Shown here one piece after another: positions 47,185-55,656 of a DNA stretch of 64,000 nucleotides. Source of the DNA: Pseudomonas sp. B21-056 (lineage in GTDB: Bacteria > Pseudomonadota > Gammaproteobacteria > Pseudomonadales > Pseudomonadaceae); the NCBI RefSeq assembly GCF_026016325.1, contig NZ_CP087203.1, positions 434,001 to 498,000 on the forward strand. The letters are read 5' to 3'. The notes beneath the pieces were generated by a model. It was given only the letters and a program-made list of their open reading frames with translations, had not been told where the DNA came from and searched no databases. How positions within the stretch are numbered: the first letter of the stretch is position 1; each line of letters starts with the position of its first letter. Both the position numbers and the translations under genes were made by a program.

Positions 47185-48653
47185 GCGAGTCCCTGGTCCC
47201 GCTGCCCTTCGGTTTTGCTCGGCGCCACGGCGTGCTGCTGGACGGTGAAGGGGCGACCGTGAACCTGGTGATGCGTCGCGACGCGCCGCTGACCGCGCTG
47301 GCTGAGGTCCGTCGGCTGTGTGGCCGGGAACTGCCGATCCAGGTGCTGGAGCCCGCACCGTTCGCGACGCGTCTGGCCTGTGTCTATCGCCAGGGCCAGA
47401 GCGCTGCCGAACAGGTGGCCCAAGGGCTGGATGAGGAACTGGACTTGCTCAGCCTGGCCGATCAGTTGCCACAGACCGCCGACCTGCTGGAGCAGCAGGG
47501 CGACGCGCCGATTATCCGCTTGATCAACGCCCTGCTCAGCGAAGCGGTCCGCGAGCAGGCGTCGGACGTGCATCTGGAAACGTTCGAACAGTACCTGTCG
47601 GTACGCATGCGGATCGACGGTCAGTTACGGGAAATGCTGCGTCCGCGCCGTGAGCTGGCCAGCCTGCTGGTCTCGCGGATCAAGGTCATGGCACGCCTGG
47701 ATATCGCTGAAAAACGCGTGCCCCAGGACGGGCGGATGGCGTTGCGGCTGGCCGGGCATGAGGTCGATGTGCGGGTCTCGACCCTGCCGTCGGCCCATGG
47801 CGAGCGCGTGGTGTTGCGTCTGCTCGACAAGCAGGCCGGGCGCCTGGATCTGCCGCGCCTGGGCCTGCCGGACGACACCCTGGCGAGCCTGCACCGGTTG
47901 CTTGGCAAACCCCACGGTATCGTCTTGGTGACCGGTCCCACGGGCTCGGGGAAAACCACCAGCCTGTACGCGGCGCTCAGCAGCCTCAACGACCAGAGCC
48001 GCAACATCCTCACCGTCGAAGATCCGATCGAATATCACCTGCCGGGCATCGGCCAGATGCCGGTCAACCCGAAGGTCGACATGACCTTCGCCCGTGGCTT
48101 GCGGGCCATTTTGCGCCAGGACCCGGACGTGGTGATGGTGGGCGAAATACGCGATCGCGAGACGGCCGAAATCGCCGTCCAGGCATCCTTGACCGGTCAT
48201 CTGGTGCTGTCGACCCTGCATACCAACAGCGCCGTCGGCGCGATCACGCGGCTGGTGGACATGGGCGTGGATGCCTATCTGCTGGCCTCGTCCCTGGCCG
48301 GCATCGTCGCGCAACGGTTGTTGCGGGCCCTGTGCCCGTCCTGCAAGACGCCTTATGTGGCCGACGCCGCGACCTGTCGGCGTCTCGGGCTCGAGGCCGA
48401 TATCGCGCCACGGCTGTTCAGGCCTCGGGGGTGCGATGAATGCCAGGCGGGCTATCGCGGGCGTTTTGGCATTTATGAGCTGATCAGTGTCAGCAGCCCG
48501 TTGGCGCAACTGATTCACCTGGGGGCGGCCGAACAGGCGCTGGCGTTCGAGGCGCGCAAGACCTCCCGCAGTCTGTTCCAGGACGGGCGCCAGCGGGTCC
48601 TGGAAGGCCTGACCAGTGTCGATGAATTGCTGCGCATCACCCAGGAGGATTAG
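47181..48653 (+). CDS. gspE: GspE, type II secretion ATPase
   Basis: GspE powers pseudopilus assembly from the cytoplasm. The 490-residue product has an N-terminal GspL-binding domain (1-110), Walker A GPTGSGKTT, the Asp box 'NILTVEDPIEYHLPGIGQ', Walker B 'MVGEIRDRETAEIA', the His box 'GHLVLSTLHTNSA', and a four-cysteine zinc module ('ALCPSCKTP' and 'RGCDECQAGY') typical of GspE. The GTG start overlaps the gspD stop by four bases. Confidence 0.97.
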   Translation: MSESLVPLPFGFARRHGVLLDGEGATVNLVMRRDAPLTALAEVRRLCGRELPIQVLEPAPFATRLACVYRQGQSAAEQVAQGLDEELDLLSLADQLPQTADLLEQQGDAPIIRLINALLSEAVREQASDVHLETFEQYLSVRMRIDGQLREMLRPRRELASLLVSRIKVMARLDIAEKRVPQDGRMALRLAGHEVDVRVSTLPSAHGERVVLRLLDKQAGRLDLPRLGLPDDTLASLHRLLGKPHGIVLVTGPTGSGKTTSLYAALSSLNDQSRNILTVEDPIEYHLPGIGQMPVNPKVDMTFARGLRAILRQDPDVVMVGEIRDRETAEIAVQASLTGHLVLSTLHTNSAVGAITRLVDMGVDAYLLASSLAGIVAQRLLRALCPSCKTPYVADAATCRRLGLEADIAPRLFRPRGCDECQAGYRGRFGIYELISVSSPLAQLIHLGAAEQALAFEARKTSRSLFQDGRQRVLEGLTSVDELLRITQED

Positions 48654-48657
48654 CGCG

Positions 48658-49866
48658 ATGCCGACCTTCGACTATCGGGCCGAAGACGCCCATGGCCGGC
48701 GCTGCAAGGGACGGGTGGAGGCCGACAGCGCCCGTCATGCCCGGCAGTTATTGCGCGAGCGCGGGTTGCTGCCCTGGGAACTGCGCGAGGGCGAGGCGCA
48801 AGCCACCTTGGGCACCCGCTTCGCCGGGGGGCGTCTGGGCCCGGCCGACCTGGCATTGCTGACATTGCAGCTGTCCACGCTGATCCAGGCCGGATTACCT
48901 CTTGAAGAGTCCTTGCTGGCCGTGGCGCAACAGAGCCAGAAGCGCCGCGTGGTCCATCTGCTGTCGGCGGTGCGCACTCGTGTAATGGAAGGCCAAGCAT
49001 TGGCCACGGCCCTGAAAGCGTTTCCCCAGGCCTTCCCCGAGCTGTTCTGCGCCACCGTCGCGGCGGGCGAACAATCCGGTCACCTGGGCCAGGTGCTGGA
49101 GCAACTGGCGACGTACACCCAGGCGCGTCAGGCGTCGCGCCAGCGCATTCAACTGGCGTTGGTGTATCCGCTGATTCTGCTGTTGGCCTGTGTTGCGATT
49201 GTCGCTTTCCTGCTGGGCTACGTGGTGCCGGATGTGGTCAGGATTTTTATCGACAGCGGTCAGCCGTTGCCCTGGCTCACCCAGGCGCTGATCGCGGTGA
49301 GTGATGGGTTGCGCCGCCATGGGGCGCTGATGTTCGTGGCCCTGGCCGGCTTGTTCGGGCTGTGGCGCTGGAGCCTGCGGCAACCGTTGTGGCGCCTGCG
49401 CTGGCATCGCCTGCTGCTTCGGCTGCCGCTGTTGGGCGAGGTGTTGCGGGCGATGGAAGCGGCCCGATTCGCCAGCACCCTGGCGATCCTGAGCCGGAGC
49501 GCCGTGCCCTTGGTGGACGCGTTGCACATCGCCGCGCAGGTCATCGGCAACCTGACCATCCGCGCTCGCATGGCCGATGTTGCCCGTTCGGTGCGCGAAG
49601 GCGGGACTCTCACCCGCGGCCTGGAACTGGGCGGCGATATCCCGCCGCTGATGCTGCACATGATCGCCAGCGGCGAACGGGTCGGTGAACTCGACCGCAT
49701 GCTGGCCCGCGCCGCCGAACAACAGGAGGCCAGCCTCGCGGCGCGAATCGCGCTGGTGGTGAGTCTTTTCGAACCGGCCATGTTGGTGGTGATGGGCGGC
49801 GTTGTGCTGCTGATCGTCATGGCCATTCTCCTGCCTGTCTTGAGCCTCAACCAATTGGTGAATTGA
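48658..49866 (+). CDS. gspF: GspF, type II secretion inner-membrane platform protein
   Basis: GspF is the polytopic platform protein that interacts with GspE and GspL. The 402-residue product starts MPTFDYRAEDAHGRRCKGRV and has two repeated cytoplasmic domains (about 60-165 and 265-370; 'QLSTLIQAGLPLEESL' and 'TLAILSRSAVPLVDAL') and three membrane helices (about 170-190, 220-240, 375-398). The ATG at 48658, four bases after gspE with AGGA upstream, is preferred to an in-frame start inside gspE. Confidence 0.96.
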   Translation: MPTFDYRAEDAHGRRCKGRVEADSARHARQLLRERGLLPWELREGEAQATLGTRFAGGRLGPADLALLTLQLSTLIQAGLPLEESLLAVAQQSQKRRVVHLLSAVRTRVMEGQALATALKAFPQAFPELFCATVAAGEQSGHLGQVLEQLATYTQARQASRQRIQLALVYPLILLLACVAIVAFLLGYVVPDVVRIFIDSGQPLPWLTQALIAVSDGLRRHGALMFVALAGLFGLWRWSLRQPLWRLRWHRLLLRLPLLGEVLRAMEAARFASTLAILSRSAVPLVDALHIAAQVIGNLTIRARMADVARSVREGGTLTRGLELGGDIPPLMLHMIASGERVGELDRMLARAAEQQEASLAARIALVVSLFEPAMLVVMGGVVLLIVMAILLPVLSLNQLVN

Positions 49867-49869
49867 CCG

Positions 49870-50325
49870 ATGAAACTTCAAAGCAACCGAGCCGTACGCT
49901 CCCAACACGGCTTTACCCTGATCGAAATCATGGTGGTGGTGGTCATCATCGGCGTGCTGGGCGCCATGGTGGTGCCGCAGTTCATGAGCCGGCCCGACCA
50001 GGCCAAGGTCACGGCCGCCCGCACCGATATCCAGGCGATTTCCACCGCGTTGGAAATGTACCGGCTCGATAACTTCCAGTACCCGTCGACCCGGCAGGGT
50101 CTCGAGGCGCTGAGCAAACGTCCCTCCGGCACCCCCGTCGCAAAGAACTGGAACGTACAGGGTTATCTGAAAAACCTGCCGGTCGATCCCTGGGGCACGC
50201 CCTACCAGTATCTCAACCCTGGCCTCAAGGCACTCGATGGCAGCTACGACCTGTACTCGCTGGGCGCCGATGGTGAGCCGGGCGGTGATGGCGCAGCGGC
50301 CGACATCGGCAACTGGGCCGAATGA
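49870..50325 (+). CDS. gspG: GspG, major type II pseudopilin
   Basis: GspG is the main pseudopilus subunit. The 151-residue prepseudopilin is cut at G|FTLIEIMVVVVIIGVLGAM, with Glu5 of the mature form present. The C-terminal part has the GspG signature 'LDNFQYPSTRQGLEALSK' and calcium-site region ('DPWGTPYQYLNPG', 'YDLYSLGADGEPGGDG'). The prepilin peptidase needed is not in the window. Confidence 0.97.
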   Translation: MKLQSNRAVRSQHGFTLIEIMVVVVIIGVLGAMVVPQFMSRPDQAKVTAARTDIQAISTALEMYRLDNFQYPSTRQGLEALSKRPSGTPVAKNWNVQGYLKNLPVDPWGTPYQYLNPGLKALDGSYDLYSLGADGEPGGDGAAADIGNWAE

Positions 50326-50795
50326 GCATGAGCCGTCATTGTCGAGGTTTCACCTTGCTGGAGTTGATGGTGGTCATGGTCCTGATCGGCGTGTTGGCGG
50401 GCATGGTCAGCCTCGCCATCGGGCCGAGCCCGGCGCGTGAGGCCCGCCAGCAGGCCCAGGACTTCGTCCGAGTGGTGCAACAGTTGCGCGAGCGGGCGGT
50501 GCTGGATGGGCTGGAATACGGTGTGCGGGTCCAGCCTCGCGGTTATCAGGCATTGCGACTCGACGCCCGGGGTTGGACAGCGGTGACGGCCATGCACCGG
50601 TTACCTGAAGGCATGACGTTTGGGCTGGAGCAGGACGGCCACGTCTGGGTCCTCGACGAGACGCCAGGCGCACCGCAATTGCTGATGCTCAGCAGCGACG
50701 AGATCAGCCCGTTCAGGTTGTTCGTGAAGATTGCCGGCCAGCGTATCGCCCAGGTGTCGAGCGATGGTCTGGCGGAGCCGTCGATTGATGAGTGA
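50322..50795 (+). CDS. gspH: GspH, minor type II pseudopilin
   Basis: GspH is a minor pseudopilin. The 157-residue product has the prepilin site RG|FTLLELMVVMVLIGVLAGM and a GspH-like beta domain ('VQQLRERAVLDGLEYGVRV', 'FRLFVKIAGQ'). It overlaps gspG by four bases and gspI by eight. Confidence 0.92.
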   Translation: MSMSRHCRGFTLLELMVVMVLIGVLAGMVSLAIGPSPAREARQQAQDFVRVVQQLRERAVLDGLEYGVRVQPRGYQALRLDARGWTAVTAMHRLPEGMTFGLEQDGHVWVLDETPGAPQLLMLSSDEISPFRLFVKIAGQRIAQVSSDGLAEPSIDE

Positions 50796-51171
50796 GTTTC
50801 GCCGACCGGCCGCTTGCAGGGGATTTACCTTGCTGGAGGTCATGATCGCCCTGACGATTTTTGCGACGGTGGCAGCGGCTGTGCTGTCGGCCAGCCAGTT
50901 CGTGCTCAGGCAAAGTGCCGCGCTCGAGGACCGCCTGTTCGGTGCCTGGCTGGCCGACAACCAATTGAGCGAGCTGCGCCTGCAAGCCGTCACGCCGCCG
51001 GGCCGACAGCACCTGACCCGGTCGCTGGATCGTCGCGACTGGGCCCTGCAACAGCACATCGCCCCGGCCCGCGACCCGCGTCTGCTGCAAGTCGACATCC
51101 AGGTCAGCCGCGCCGGCAGCACGTCCGCCGTACACCAGGTGACCGGGTGGATCCGCAACCGTCATGAATAG
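50788..51171 (+). CDS. gspI: GspI, minor type II pseudopilin
   Basis: GspI is a minor pseudopilin of the tip complex. The 127-residue product has the prepilin site RG|FTLLEVMIALTIFATVAAA and the GspI pattern 'WLADNQLSELRLQ'. The ATG at 50788 overlaps the gspH stop and is preferred over longer upstream frames. It overlaps gspJ by eight bases. Confidence 0.92.
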   Translation: MSEFRRPAACRGFTLLEVMIALTIFATVAAAVLSASQFVLRQSAALEDRLFGAWLADNQLSELRLQAVTPPGRQHLTRSLDRRDWALQQHIAPARDPRLLQVDIQVSRAGSTSAVHQVTGWIRNRHE

Positions 51172-51697
51172 ACAGTCGGGGTTCACCTTGTTGGAACTGG
51201 TCATCGCCATCGCGCTCTTTGCGCTGCTCGGCCTCGCCGGTTGGCGTCTGTTCGACGCTGTCGTACGTACTCAGCAAGGGGCCGGTCAGCATGAGCGGGA
51301 AGTCAGGGCCTTGCAGCGCGCCGTGGCAGTGATCGAGCGCGATGTGTGGCAGGCCGTCGCCGATTCCGTTGTGCTCGCGCCGGAACGCCTGCAATTGCAA
51401 CGTAGCCATTGGCGCAATCCGCTGGATCAGCCGCGCAGCGAACGGCAGACGGTGAGCTATCGACTTGAGGGCGCAGTGTTGTGGCGCGACAGCTTCGGTG
51501 AGGGAACGACCAGTGTGCAGCGGCAGAGGTTGCTCGACGATGTCCGCAGCCTGGGCTGGCGTCTGTTTGACCCGCAACGGGGTTGGCACGGCGAAACGGC
51601 GGGCGATGCCCCACCGCTGGCATTGGAGCTGACCGTGTCGGCGGGACGCTTCGAGCAGGTTCGTCGGGTGCTGTTGTTGCCGGGAGCGTTGCCATGA
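51164..51697 (+). CDS. gspJ: GspJ, minor type II pseudopilin
   Basis: GspJ is the third tip-complex pseudopilin. The 177-residue product has SG|FTLLELVIAIALFALLGLA and GspJ features 'REVRALQRAVAVIERDVWQA', 'VSYRLEGAVLWRDS' and 'RRVLLLPG'. It is coupled to gspI (8-bp overlap) and gspK (4-bp overlap). Confidence 0.93.
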   Translation: MNRQSGFTLLELVIAIALFALLGLAGWRLFDAVVRTQQGAGQHEREVRALQRAVAVIERDVWQAVADSVVLAPERLQLQRSHWRNPLDQPRSERQTVSYRLEGAVLWRDSFGEGTTSVQRQRLLDDVRSLGWRLFDPQRGWHGETAGDAPPLALELTVSAGRFEQVRRVLLLPGALP

Positions 51698-52566
51698 GGC
51701 GCCAAGACGGGGTGGCGTTGATCAGTGTGCTGCTGGTGTTGAGTCTGGCGTTGCTGCTGGTCGGTGGCATGTTGCGCAGCCATCGCCTGTTGTTGCACAG
51801 CAGCGCGCAGCAGTTGCAACAGGTCCAGCTGCGTCAATTGGGGCTGGCCGCTGAGGCCTGGGGGCAAGTCGTATTGGAAGACAGCTTGAAAACCCTGGCC
51901 GGGCCGGTTGACCTGAGCCAGGACTGGGCCCGGCTGGCGCCTGCACTGACGCTGGAAGACGCCAGGGTAGACGTCGATATCGAGGATCTGTCCGGGCGTC
52001 TGAACCTCAACCCACTGCTGGCCCACGGACAGATCGATCAAGTGACCTTGGGGCGCTGGAGCCGATTGCTCGCCCTGCTGGATCTACCGGCGCTGTCGCT
52101 GCCCCAGGTCGGCGCGCTGGAGGAATTGAGTCAGCTGCGCCTGTTGCCCGGTATCGACGGTCACACCCTGCAACGCCTGGAGCCTTGGGTGGCACTGCTG
52201 CCCAAGGACGCACGGCTGAATATCAACACCGCACCGCAGCAGATCCTGATGACCCTGGATGGCCTGGACGCCGGACCTGCAAAGGCCGTGATCGCACGGC
52301 GTTCCGACACGCCCTATGCCAGTGTCCAGGCGTTCACCGGCGACCCGCTGCTGTCCGGCCTGGGCCTGAGCAGCCATGGCCTGGACGTGAGCAGCCGCTG
52401 GTTTCGGATCACCGTGAGCGTGACTCAAGCGGACCGCCATCTGCGGCTGGCCTCGGATATCGAACGAGATCCGGTGACCGGGCACTGGACGGTTCGCCAG
52501 CGCCGTTTTCTACCCATCAGCCCCCGTGAGCTTCCTTATGAAAACCTGGCTTTACCTGACCGCTGA
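51694..52566 (+). CDS. gspK: GspK, minor type II pseudopilin (tip)
   Basis: GspK caps the pseudopilus tip. The 290-residue product has a prepilin-like start MRRQDGVALISVLLVLSLAL lacking Glu5, as normal for GspK. A large alpha domain with the GspK signature follows ('VDIEDLSGRLNLNPLL', 'LNINTAPQQILMTLDGLDAG'). The ATG at 51694 overlaps the gspJ stop (ATGA); longer upstream frames run through gspJ and are rejected. Confidence 0.94.
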   Translation: MRRQDGVALISVLLVLSLALLLVGGMLRSHRLLLHSSAQQLQQVQLRQLGLAAEAWGQVVLEDSLKTLAGPVDLSQDWARLAPALTLEDARVDVDIEDLSGRLNLNPLLAHGQIDQVTLGRWSRLLALLDLPALSLPQVGALEELSQLRLLPGIDGHTLQRLEPWVALLPKDARLNINTAPQQILMTLDGLDAGPAKAVIARRSDTPYASVQAFTGDPLLSGLGLSSHGLDVSSRWFRITVSVTQADRHLRLASDIERDPVTGHWTVRQRRFLPISPRELPYENLALPDR

Positions 52567-53641
52567 AGGCATGGGCACCCCTTGTGCCAACTGGCGATGC
52601 AGCGTGTGGTCGCCCTCGGGCGAACGACGCTGCCTGCCGTTGCATGAAGCCGCCCGCGAGTTGAACGGGCGGGTCGTCGATGTGCTGTTGCCGATGGAAA
52701 TGTGCAGCTGGATGCGCAGCGATCCGTGGCCCTCTCGACGCCAGCCCCGGCCCCAGGCTTTGGCATTCGCCATCGAAGAGCAACTGAGCGAGAACCTGGA
52801 GGCACTGCACCTCGCCATCGGCCTGCGAGACCGTCAGCAGCGCTATCCGTTGCTGGTGATTCAGCGGGCCCGGTTCCAGGCACTGCTGGCGTTGCTCGAT
52901 GACCATGGCGTCGATGTGCGTGGGATCCATGTCGATGCCGACCTGATTGCCGAGGACCAGGCTTTCGGGGTGCGCTGGTTCGGTCGCTGGCTGTTGGGCG
53001 GAGCGCTGGCGGCGCGGATGGCACTGTCGGCCCAAGCTTTGGCAACGCTCAAGCCGAGCTTGTCCGAAGACATTCACTGGCTGGACGAGGCGACCGACCG
53101 CTCTGGTATCGATGACTGGCTGCTAAACACCAACGGGCATCCCATCAACCTGCTGCAGGGCGAGTTCCGGCGGCGGCGCCAGCGTCTGCCCTGGCATGTT
53201 GCAGCGACGGCTGTGCTGGGCGTGTTTGTGCTGACCTGGGCGTTTGGCGAAACCCGCATCGGTTTTCTGCAAAGCGAAACCCGTCGTTTGCATGCCCAGG
53301 GCGAGCAGCGATTCAGGTCGCTGTATCCCGGGCAGGATCATATTGTCGACCTGGCGGCGCAGTTCCAGGCTTTGCAGCAGCGTCGCGGCCAAAACCAGGA
53401 CACCCAGGTCGCCCGGCTGGCCCGCCTGACGGAGCAGGTGGTTGGCGCCAGTCATGTCGAGGTGCAGCGCATCGAGTTTCGAGAGCACGAAGGCTGGAAG
53501 ATCCAGCTGACGGCCAACAGCTTCATCGAACTTGAGCAACTGCGTGAACGCGGGCAGCAAAACGGCCTGCCCCTCACCTTGGGCAGCGCCAGCAAGCAGA
53601 ACAACCGGGTACAGGCGACCCTCACCCTGGAGGACAGTTGA
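52538..53641 (+). CDS. gspL: GspL, type II secretion inner-membrane protein
   Basis: GspL anchors GspE to the membrane. The 367-residue product has an actin-like cytoplasmic domain (about 1-220), a membrane helix (about 228-245, HVAATAVLGVFVLTWAFGET) and a periplasmic ferredoxin-like domain (about 290-367). The ATG at 52538 (MKTWLYLTAEGMG) is chosen; a GTG four codons earlier is possible. It overlaps the gspK end by 29 bp, the longest overlap in the operon. Confidence 0.93.
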   Translation: MKTWLYLTAEGMGTPCANWRCSVWSPSGERRCLPLHEAARELNGRVVDVLLPMEMCSWMRSDPWPSRRQPRPQALAFAIEEQLSENLEALHLAIGLRDRQQRYPLLVIQRARFQALLALLDDHGVDVRGIHVDADLIAEDQAFGVRWFGRWLLGGALAARMALSAQALATLKPSLSEDIHWLDEATDRSGIDDWLLNTNGHPINLLQGEFRRRRQRLPWHVAATAVLGVFVLTWAFGETRIGFLQSETRRLHAQGEQRFRSLYPGQDHIVDLAAQFQALQQRRGQNQDTQVARLARLTEQVVGASHVEVQRIEFREHEGWKIQLTANSFIELEQLRERGQQNGLPLTLGSASKQNNRVQATLTLEDS

Positions 53642-54096
53642 TGAGCATCATTGGATGGACGCGGCTGAAGCAGGCCTGGGGAGCAATGTCCTGCCGCGAA
53701 CAACGGTTGTTGCTGGGCCTCGCGGGGCTGGTCCTGGTGGTCGTGGGTTATACCGCGATCTGGCAACCCACTCGCCAACGCCTGGAGATTGCTGAACGAC
53801 AATATCGCCAACAGGTGCAACTGAATGCCCGGATCCAGCGTGCCGAGCCCGACCAGGACACGCTCGCCGCTTCCCGTCCGTTGTCGGTACGCGTCAACGA
53901 CAGCGCGACAGCGGCGGGATTGGAAATAGCCGAAATGGAGATCGATGGCGATTCATTGCGGCTCACCGTCACGGGGGATACCAATGCGCTGCTGCATTGG
54001 CTGGATCGTCACGAGCGGGACGGCGTGGTCATGCAATCGCTGGCCCTGGAAGCGCGAGATGGCGTGTTGGAGGCGCGGGTGGTGTTGCGTCAATGA
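53638..54096 (+). CDS. gspM: GspM, type II secretion inner-membrane protein
   Basis: GspM partners GspL in the platform. The 152-residue product has a short cytoplasmic start, one membrane helix (about residues 23-42, LLLGLAGLVLVVVGYTAIWQ), a coiled-coil stretch (45-75) and a small C-terminal domain ('LRLTVTGDTNALLHWLDRHE'). Last gene of the operon; no gspN follows. It converges on the MFS transporter gene. Confidence 0.93.
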   Translation: MMSIIGWTRLKQAWGAMSCREQRLLLGLAGLVLVVVGYTAIWQPTRQRLEIAERQYRQQVQLNARIQRAEPDQDTLAASRPLSVRVNDSATAAGLEIAEMEIDGDSLRLTVTGDTNALLHWLDRHERDGVVMQSLALEARDGVLEARVVLRQ

Positions 54097-54137
54097 TTGG
54101 CCGGGTATGTGTCCTCACTCCTTGGTCAAAAAGAGGA

Positions 54138-54255
54138 CTTGTGGCGAGGGGATTTATCCCCGTTCGAGTGCGCAGCGCTCGCCTTCGAACTGAATTATTC
54201 ATCGAATCCAAGGGCCGCTTCGCAGCCCAACGGGGATAAATCCCCTCGCCACAAG
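54138..54255. repeat. Long inverted repeat between convergent gspM and MFS genes
   Basis: A perfect 27-bp inverted repeat (54138-54164 and 54229-54255; it begins CTTGTGGCGAGGGGATTTAT) encloses 64 bp of spacer. Each arm contains the local palindrome GGGGATTTATCCCC. It ends five bases before the MFS stop codon and could fold into a strong transcript-end structure for both genes. Confidence 0.9.
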
Positions 54256-54259
54256 GGGG

Positions 54260-55537
54260 TCAGACCTGCATGTTGCCTGGCAGCACCGGCAACTTCGCCA
54301 GTTTCACCGCCACCCACAACGCCACGACCAGCAAGGCAGCGATGAACAGGCCGACACCGTTCCATCCACCCAGGTGCCAGGCCACGCCGCCGGCGGTGCC
54401 GGCCACGCTCGAGCCGGCGTAATAGCTGAACAGATAAAGGGACGATGCCTGGCCCTTGGCGGTGAGGGCGCGGCGGCCGATCCAACTGCTGGCGACCGAG
54501 TGGGCACCGAAGAAACCGAAGGTGAACACCAGCATGCCCAGGATCACCAGGGGCAGCAGTGTGAACATGGTCAGCGCGAGACCGGCCAGCATCAGTGCGA
54601 TGGTGGCCCAGAGCATCCTGCGACGGCCGAGCTTGTCGGCCAGTGCGCCGATTTTCGCCGAGCTGTAGATGCCCGACAGGTACACCACCGACAGCAGTCC
54701 GACGAACGCCTGGTCCATGCGATAAGGCGCGGCCAGCAGGCGATAGCCGATGTAGTTGAACAGCGTCACGAAGGCGCCCATCAGCACGAAGGCTTCCAGG
54801 AACAGCAGCGGCAGGCCGGCGTCACGAAAGTGCAGGGTGAAGCCGTCCAGCAAGCTGCGTGGATGCAGCGAGCGCGGACGGAAGTTGCGCGACTCGGGAA
54901 GAATCCTCCAGAACACCGCTGCGGCGATCAGGGCCAGCCCGCCGATCACCAGCATCGCGGTGTGCCAAGTGACAAAGTCGATCAGCACCCCGGCGATCAG
55001 GCGCCCGCACATGCCGCCGATGGCGTTGCCGGCGATGTACAGCCCCATCGCCAGGCCGATGTGTCTGGGGTGGATTTCTTCACTCAAGTAGGTCATCGCG
55101 ACGGCGGCCAATCCGCTCAACGACAGCCCTACCAGGGCCCGTAGCAGCAGTACGCCGTGCCAGGTCGGCATCATCGCGCTGGCAACGGTGCACAGTGCGG
55201 CGGCGAACAGCGCTGCGACCATCACCGGCTTGCGGCCGATGCGGTCGGAGATCGGCCCGGTGATCAACAGGCCGATGGCAAGCAGGCCGGTCGCCACCGA
55301 CAGGATCAGGCTGCTCTGGGCCGCGTTGATGGAAAACTCCCTGGACAACAGCGGCATCATCGGCTGTACGCAATACAACAGGGCGAAGGTCGCGAAGCCG
55401 CCACAGAACAGCGCCAGCACCGTGTGCATGAACATCGGCGTGCCTTTCTCGATGTAGATGTCCTTCAATTCAGTGACGACGTCGTCCTGTACGCGAGAAG
55501 GGATTTCATGGGCCAGTGGCGCGACAGCAGTTTTCAC
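54260..55537 (-). CDS. ynfM: MFS transporter, YnfM-like
   Basis: The 425-residue protein has 12 predicted membrane helices and the MFS loop motif 'GPISDRIGRKPVMVAAL' between helices 2 and 3, repeated as 'GALADKLGRRRMLWATI' in the second half. The sequence resembles E. coli YnfM, a drug/arabinose-efflux-type MFS protein, and the divergent LysR partner matches the ynfL-ynfM pair. Substrate unknown. The GTG start at 55537 has GCGAGG six bases upstream. Confidence 0.88.
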   Translation of the reverse strand: MKTAVAPLAHEIPSRVQDDVVTELKDIYIEKGTPMFMHTVLALFCGGFATFALLYCVQPMMPLLSREFSINAAQSSLILSVATGLLAIGLLITGPISDRIGRKPVMVAALFAAALCTVASAMMPTWHGVLLLRALVGLSLSGLAAVAMTYLSEEIHPRHIGLAMGLYIAGNAIGGMCGRLIAGVLIDFVTWHTAMLVIGGLALIAAAVFWRILPESRNFRPRSLHPRSLLDGFTLHFRDAGLPLLFLEAFVLMGAFVTLFNYIGYRLLAAPYRMDQAFVGLLSVVYLSGIYSSAKIGALADKLGRRRMLWATIALMLAGLALTMFTLLPLVILGMLVFTFGFFGAHSVASSWIGRRALTAKGQASSLYLFSYYAGSSVAGTAGGVAWHLGGWNGVGLFIAALLVVALWVAVKLAKLPVLPGNMQV

Positions 55538-55602
55538 GATGGACCTCGCAAGAGCACGATCAGGCAGGCAATGAAAAAAGCATATAGCCGGCTAATGTTT
55601 CT

Positions 55603-55651
55603 ATCCAATATATTGTTCGACCTGTTTAAGACGTTTTTCGACCTATTGGAT
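55603..55651. promoter_or_regulatory. LysR-type operator region between ynfL and ynfM
   Basis: The region contains an 8-bp inverted repeat (ATCCAATA 55603-55610, TATTGGAT 55644-55651), the perfect palindrome CAATATATTG (55606-55615), and two direct copies of TTCGACCT at 55616 and 55637, exactly 21 bp (two helical turns) apart. This is the kind of layout used by LysR regulators over a divergent promoter. Confidence 0.6.
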
Positions 55652-55656
55652 TGCCC

